DNA of 7,033 bases, taken from the NCBI GenBank assembly GCA_034664105.1, contig JAXDIH010000135.1, positions 1 to 7,033 of the forward strand, in the 5' to 3' direction. This document shows positions 4,724 through 7,033 of the stretch, piece by piece. The notes below the pieces were generated by a model. It was not told the origin of the DNA. It saw nothing but the letters and a program-made list of their open reading frames with translations, and ran no database searches. Numbering within the stretch: the stretch's first letter is position 1; each line of letters opens with the position of its first letter. This stretch comes from JACVRW01 sp034664105. Lineage in GTDB: Bacteria > Actinomycetota > Thermoleophilia > Solirubrobacterales > Thermoleophilaceae. Position numbers and translations under genes: made by a program.

Positions 4724-6400
4724 GTGCTCCTTGAGCTGCGCATCGAGAACCTCCTGCTGATCGAGCGCGCCGAGCTGCGTCCCGGCCCGGGGCTGTCCGC
4801 ACTCACCGGCGAGACCGGCGCCGGCAAGACGGTGCTGGCCCACGCGCTCGACCTGCTCCTGGGCGGCAAGGCCCGCTCGGGCATCGTCCGCCCCGGCGCG
4901 CGTGAGGCCTACGTCGAGGGCGTCTTCGCTCTGCCTCCGGGGCTGCTGGACGAGCCGGGCCTCGCCGACCTGCGCGAGCGCATCGACGGGTCGCTCGAGG
5001 AGATCGTCCTCGCGCGCCGCGTCAGCGCCGAGGGCCGCACCCGGGCGTTCGTCGAGGGCCGCTCGGCCACGGCGGCCGACCTGCAGGCGCTCGGCGGCCG
5101 CCTGGTGGCGTTCTTCGGCCAGCACGAGCACCGCCGGCTGACGCTCGCCTCGGCGCAACTCGACCTGCTCGACGCCTTCTGCGGCCCCGACCAGCTGGAG
5201 CTGCGCGAGCGCCTGGCCACGGCCCACGCGCACGTGCGGGAGGTGGAGCAGCGGCTGATCGAGCTGCGCGAGCGGGCCGGCACGCGCGACCGCGACCTGG
5301 ACCTGCTGGCCTTCGAGATCGAGGAGATCGAGGCGCTCGACCCCTCCGAGGAGGAGCGCGCGGCGCTCGGTGGCGAGCGCGAGCGGCTGAGGCAGATGGA
5401 CGGCCTGCTGGCCGCGGCCGGGGGCGGGGCGGAGGCGATCGCGCCGTCCAGCGGCGACGGCGGCGTCGCGCAGCTGCTGGCCGAGTGCGAGCAGCTCACC
5501 GGTGGCGTGCAGGGCGTGGACCCCGAGCTCGACCAGATCGGAGCGCGCCTGGCGGCGCTGCGGATCGAGGCGGAGGACCTCGGCGGCGAGCTGCGTCGCT
5601 ACGCCGAGTCGCTGGAGGCCGAGCCGGGGCGGCTGCAGCAGGTGGAGGAGCGCCTCGAGCAGTACGACCGGGTGGAGCGCAAGCACGGCGGCACCGTCAC
5701 AGCCGTTCTGGAGCACGCTGAGCGCTGCCGCGCCGAGCGCGAGCGGCTGGAGCAGGCCGAGGTCGCGACCGAGCGTGCCGAGGCCGAGCTGGCGGCCGCA
5801 CTGTCAGAGCGCGACAAGCTGGCCGCGCAGCTCGGCAAGCGCCGGCGCGAGGCCGCGCCCGAGCTCGCCGAGCGGGTGCGCGAGGAGCTCGCCGCACTGG
5901 CGATGGAGGACGCTTCCTTCGAGGTGCGGCTGGAGCCGCGCGAGGACATCGGGCCCAGCGGCGCCGAGCGCGCGGAGCTGATGCTGGCGCCCAACCCCGG
6001 CGTGCCCGCCGCTCCGATCCGCGAGGCCGCGTCCGGAGGCGAGCTCTCGCGCGTGATGCTGGCGCTGATGACCGTGGCCGGGACGGGCGAGTCGCGCACA
6101 CTGGTGTTCGACGAGGTCGACGCCGGCGTCGGCGGCCAGACCGCCCGCGCGGTGGGCGAGCGCCTGCGTGCGCTCGGCGAGTCGCGCCAGGTGCTCTGCA
6201 TCACCCACCTGCCGCAGATCGCGGCGCTCGCCAGCGGGCACTTCCGCATCGAGAAGTCCGCCGGCGACGAGACCTCGCTCACCACGGTCGAGCACCTGGC
6301 CGGCGACGGAGTCGTCGAGGAGCTGATGCGGATGCTGGGCGCGGAGACCTCCGACGGCGCGGCGCGCAAGCACGCGAAGCAACTGCTGGCCGCGGCCTAG
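4724..6400 (+). CDS. recN: DNA repair protein RecN
   Basis: A 558-residue SMC-like ATPase that acts early in double-strand-break repair, promoting RecA-dependent recombination and end cohesion. The N-terminal head has Walker A GETGAGKT (29-36) and the RecN-typical FFGQHEH (130-136). Two charged, heptad-like stretches (about 155-230 and 265-375) form the short coiled coil. They are separated by a Gly/Ala-rich segment and include YDRVERKHG (314-322). The C-terminal head has signature ASGGELSR (436-443), Walker B LVFDE (460-464) followed by VDAGVGG, and His495 in THLPQIA. Length is normal. GTG at 4724 gives the canonical MLLELRIENLLLIERAEL beginning. The frame is open for over 1.1 kb upstream through nadK, which is an artefact of GC-rich coding. 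A hairpin and a promoter candidate in front suggest it can be transcribed apart from tlyA-nadK. Confidence 0.97.
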   Translation: MLLELRIENLLLIERAELRPGPGLSALTGETGAGKTVLAHALDLLLGGKARSGIVRPGAREAYVEGVFALPPGLLDEPGLADLRERIDGSLEEIVLARRVSAEGRTRAFVEGRSATAADLQALGGRLVAFFGQHEHRRLTLASAQLDLLDAFCGPDQLELRERLATAHAHVREVEQRLIELRERAGTRDRDLDLLAFEIEEIEALDPSEEERAALGGERERLRQMDGLLAAAGGGAEAIAPSSGDGGVAQLLAECEQLTGGVQGVDPELDQIGARLAALRIEAEDLGGELRRYAESLEAEPGRLQQVEERLEQYDRVERKHGGTVTAVLEHAERCRAERERLEQAEVATERAEAELAAALSERDKLAAQLGKRRREAAPELAERVREELAALAMEDASFEVRLEPREDIGPSGAERAELMLAPNPGVPAAPIREAASGGELSRVMLALMTVAGTGESRTLVFDEVDAGVGGQTARAVGERLRALGESRQVLCITHLPQIAALASGHFRIEKSAGDETSLTTVEHLAGDGVVEELMRMLGAETSDGAARKHAKQLLAAA

Positions 6401-6423
6401 GCGTCTTCCGCCCGCTCGCCCGG

Positions 6424-6429
6424 TACACT
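6424..6429 (+). promoter_or_regulatory. pyrG: Candidate -10 box for pyrG
   Basis: TACACT, in the context GGTACACTC, fits TAnnnT and sits 18 nt before the pyrG ATG. This predicts a leader of roughly 10-13 nt without a clear Shine-Dalgarno. No convincing -35 hexamer is seen, and that region overlaps the end of recN. Confidence 0.4.
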
Positions 6430-6447
6430 CGAACTCCCAGAGCCTGC

Positions 6448-7033
<586 letters not shown>

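Noticed and set aside
3554..6400. 948-codon open frame ending with recN
   Set aside because: Only the part from 4724 is RecN. The upstream part is Arg/Gly/Ala-rich out-of-frame translation of tlyA and nadK, which have clear family motifs in their own frames.

Overview
The window is GC-rich, densely coded bacterial chromosome (by eye roughly 70% G+C, with strong G/C preference at third codon positions). It holds seven genes: dxs (3' half only), an M42 aminopeptidase, an OsmC-family protein, a small four-helix membrane protein, tlyA, nadK, recN and the 5' third of pyrG. That is eight coding regions counting both partial ends. The adjacent block tlyA-nadK-recN-pyrG is a known actinobacterial arrangement. 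Together with GTG/TTG starts and TAnnnT-type -10 boxes close to start codons, it points to a high-GC actinobacterium. A deep lineage such as Thermoleophilia is my guess, not something the sequence proves. No phage, IS, CRISPR, tRNA or rRNA is visible.

Layout. Positions 1-920 (+): C-terminal 305 residues of 1-deoxy-D-xylulose-5-phosphate synthase, the isoprenoid entry enzyme. Positions 927-2903 (-): a three-gene block read towards dxs. From its 5' end it holds the membrane protein (2903-2544), a textbook intrinsic terminator (2500-2466), then osmC-like (2443-1985) overlapping the M42 peptidase (1988-927) by four bases. Positions 2904-2979: a 76-bp divergent control region with an exact Crp-type palindrome. 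Positions 2980-4619 (+): tlyA and nadK, overlapping by GTGA. Positions 4620-4723: a gap with a strong GC hairpin and a recN promoter candidate. Positions 4724-6400 (+): recN. Positions 6401-6447: a short gap with a pyrG promoter candidate. Positions 6448-7033 (+): pyrG, cut by the window edge.

The genes are mostly housekeeping: isoprenoid precursor synthesis, rRNA 2'-O-methylation, NADP supply, double-strand-break repair and CTP synthesis, plus a peroxide-defence/peptide-turnover pair. I see no convincing new multi-gene system. The observations most worth following are regulatory. One is a perfect TGTGA-N6-TCACA site, placed at a class-II activator distance from the membrane-protein gene and over the -35 region of tlyA. 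Another is a UUCG-capped terminator placed 22 nt before the osmC-like start. A third is a contrast between Shine-Dalgarno-less unit-leading genes that have nearby -10 boxes and coupled downstream genes that do have Shine-Dalgarno sequences.
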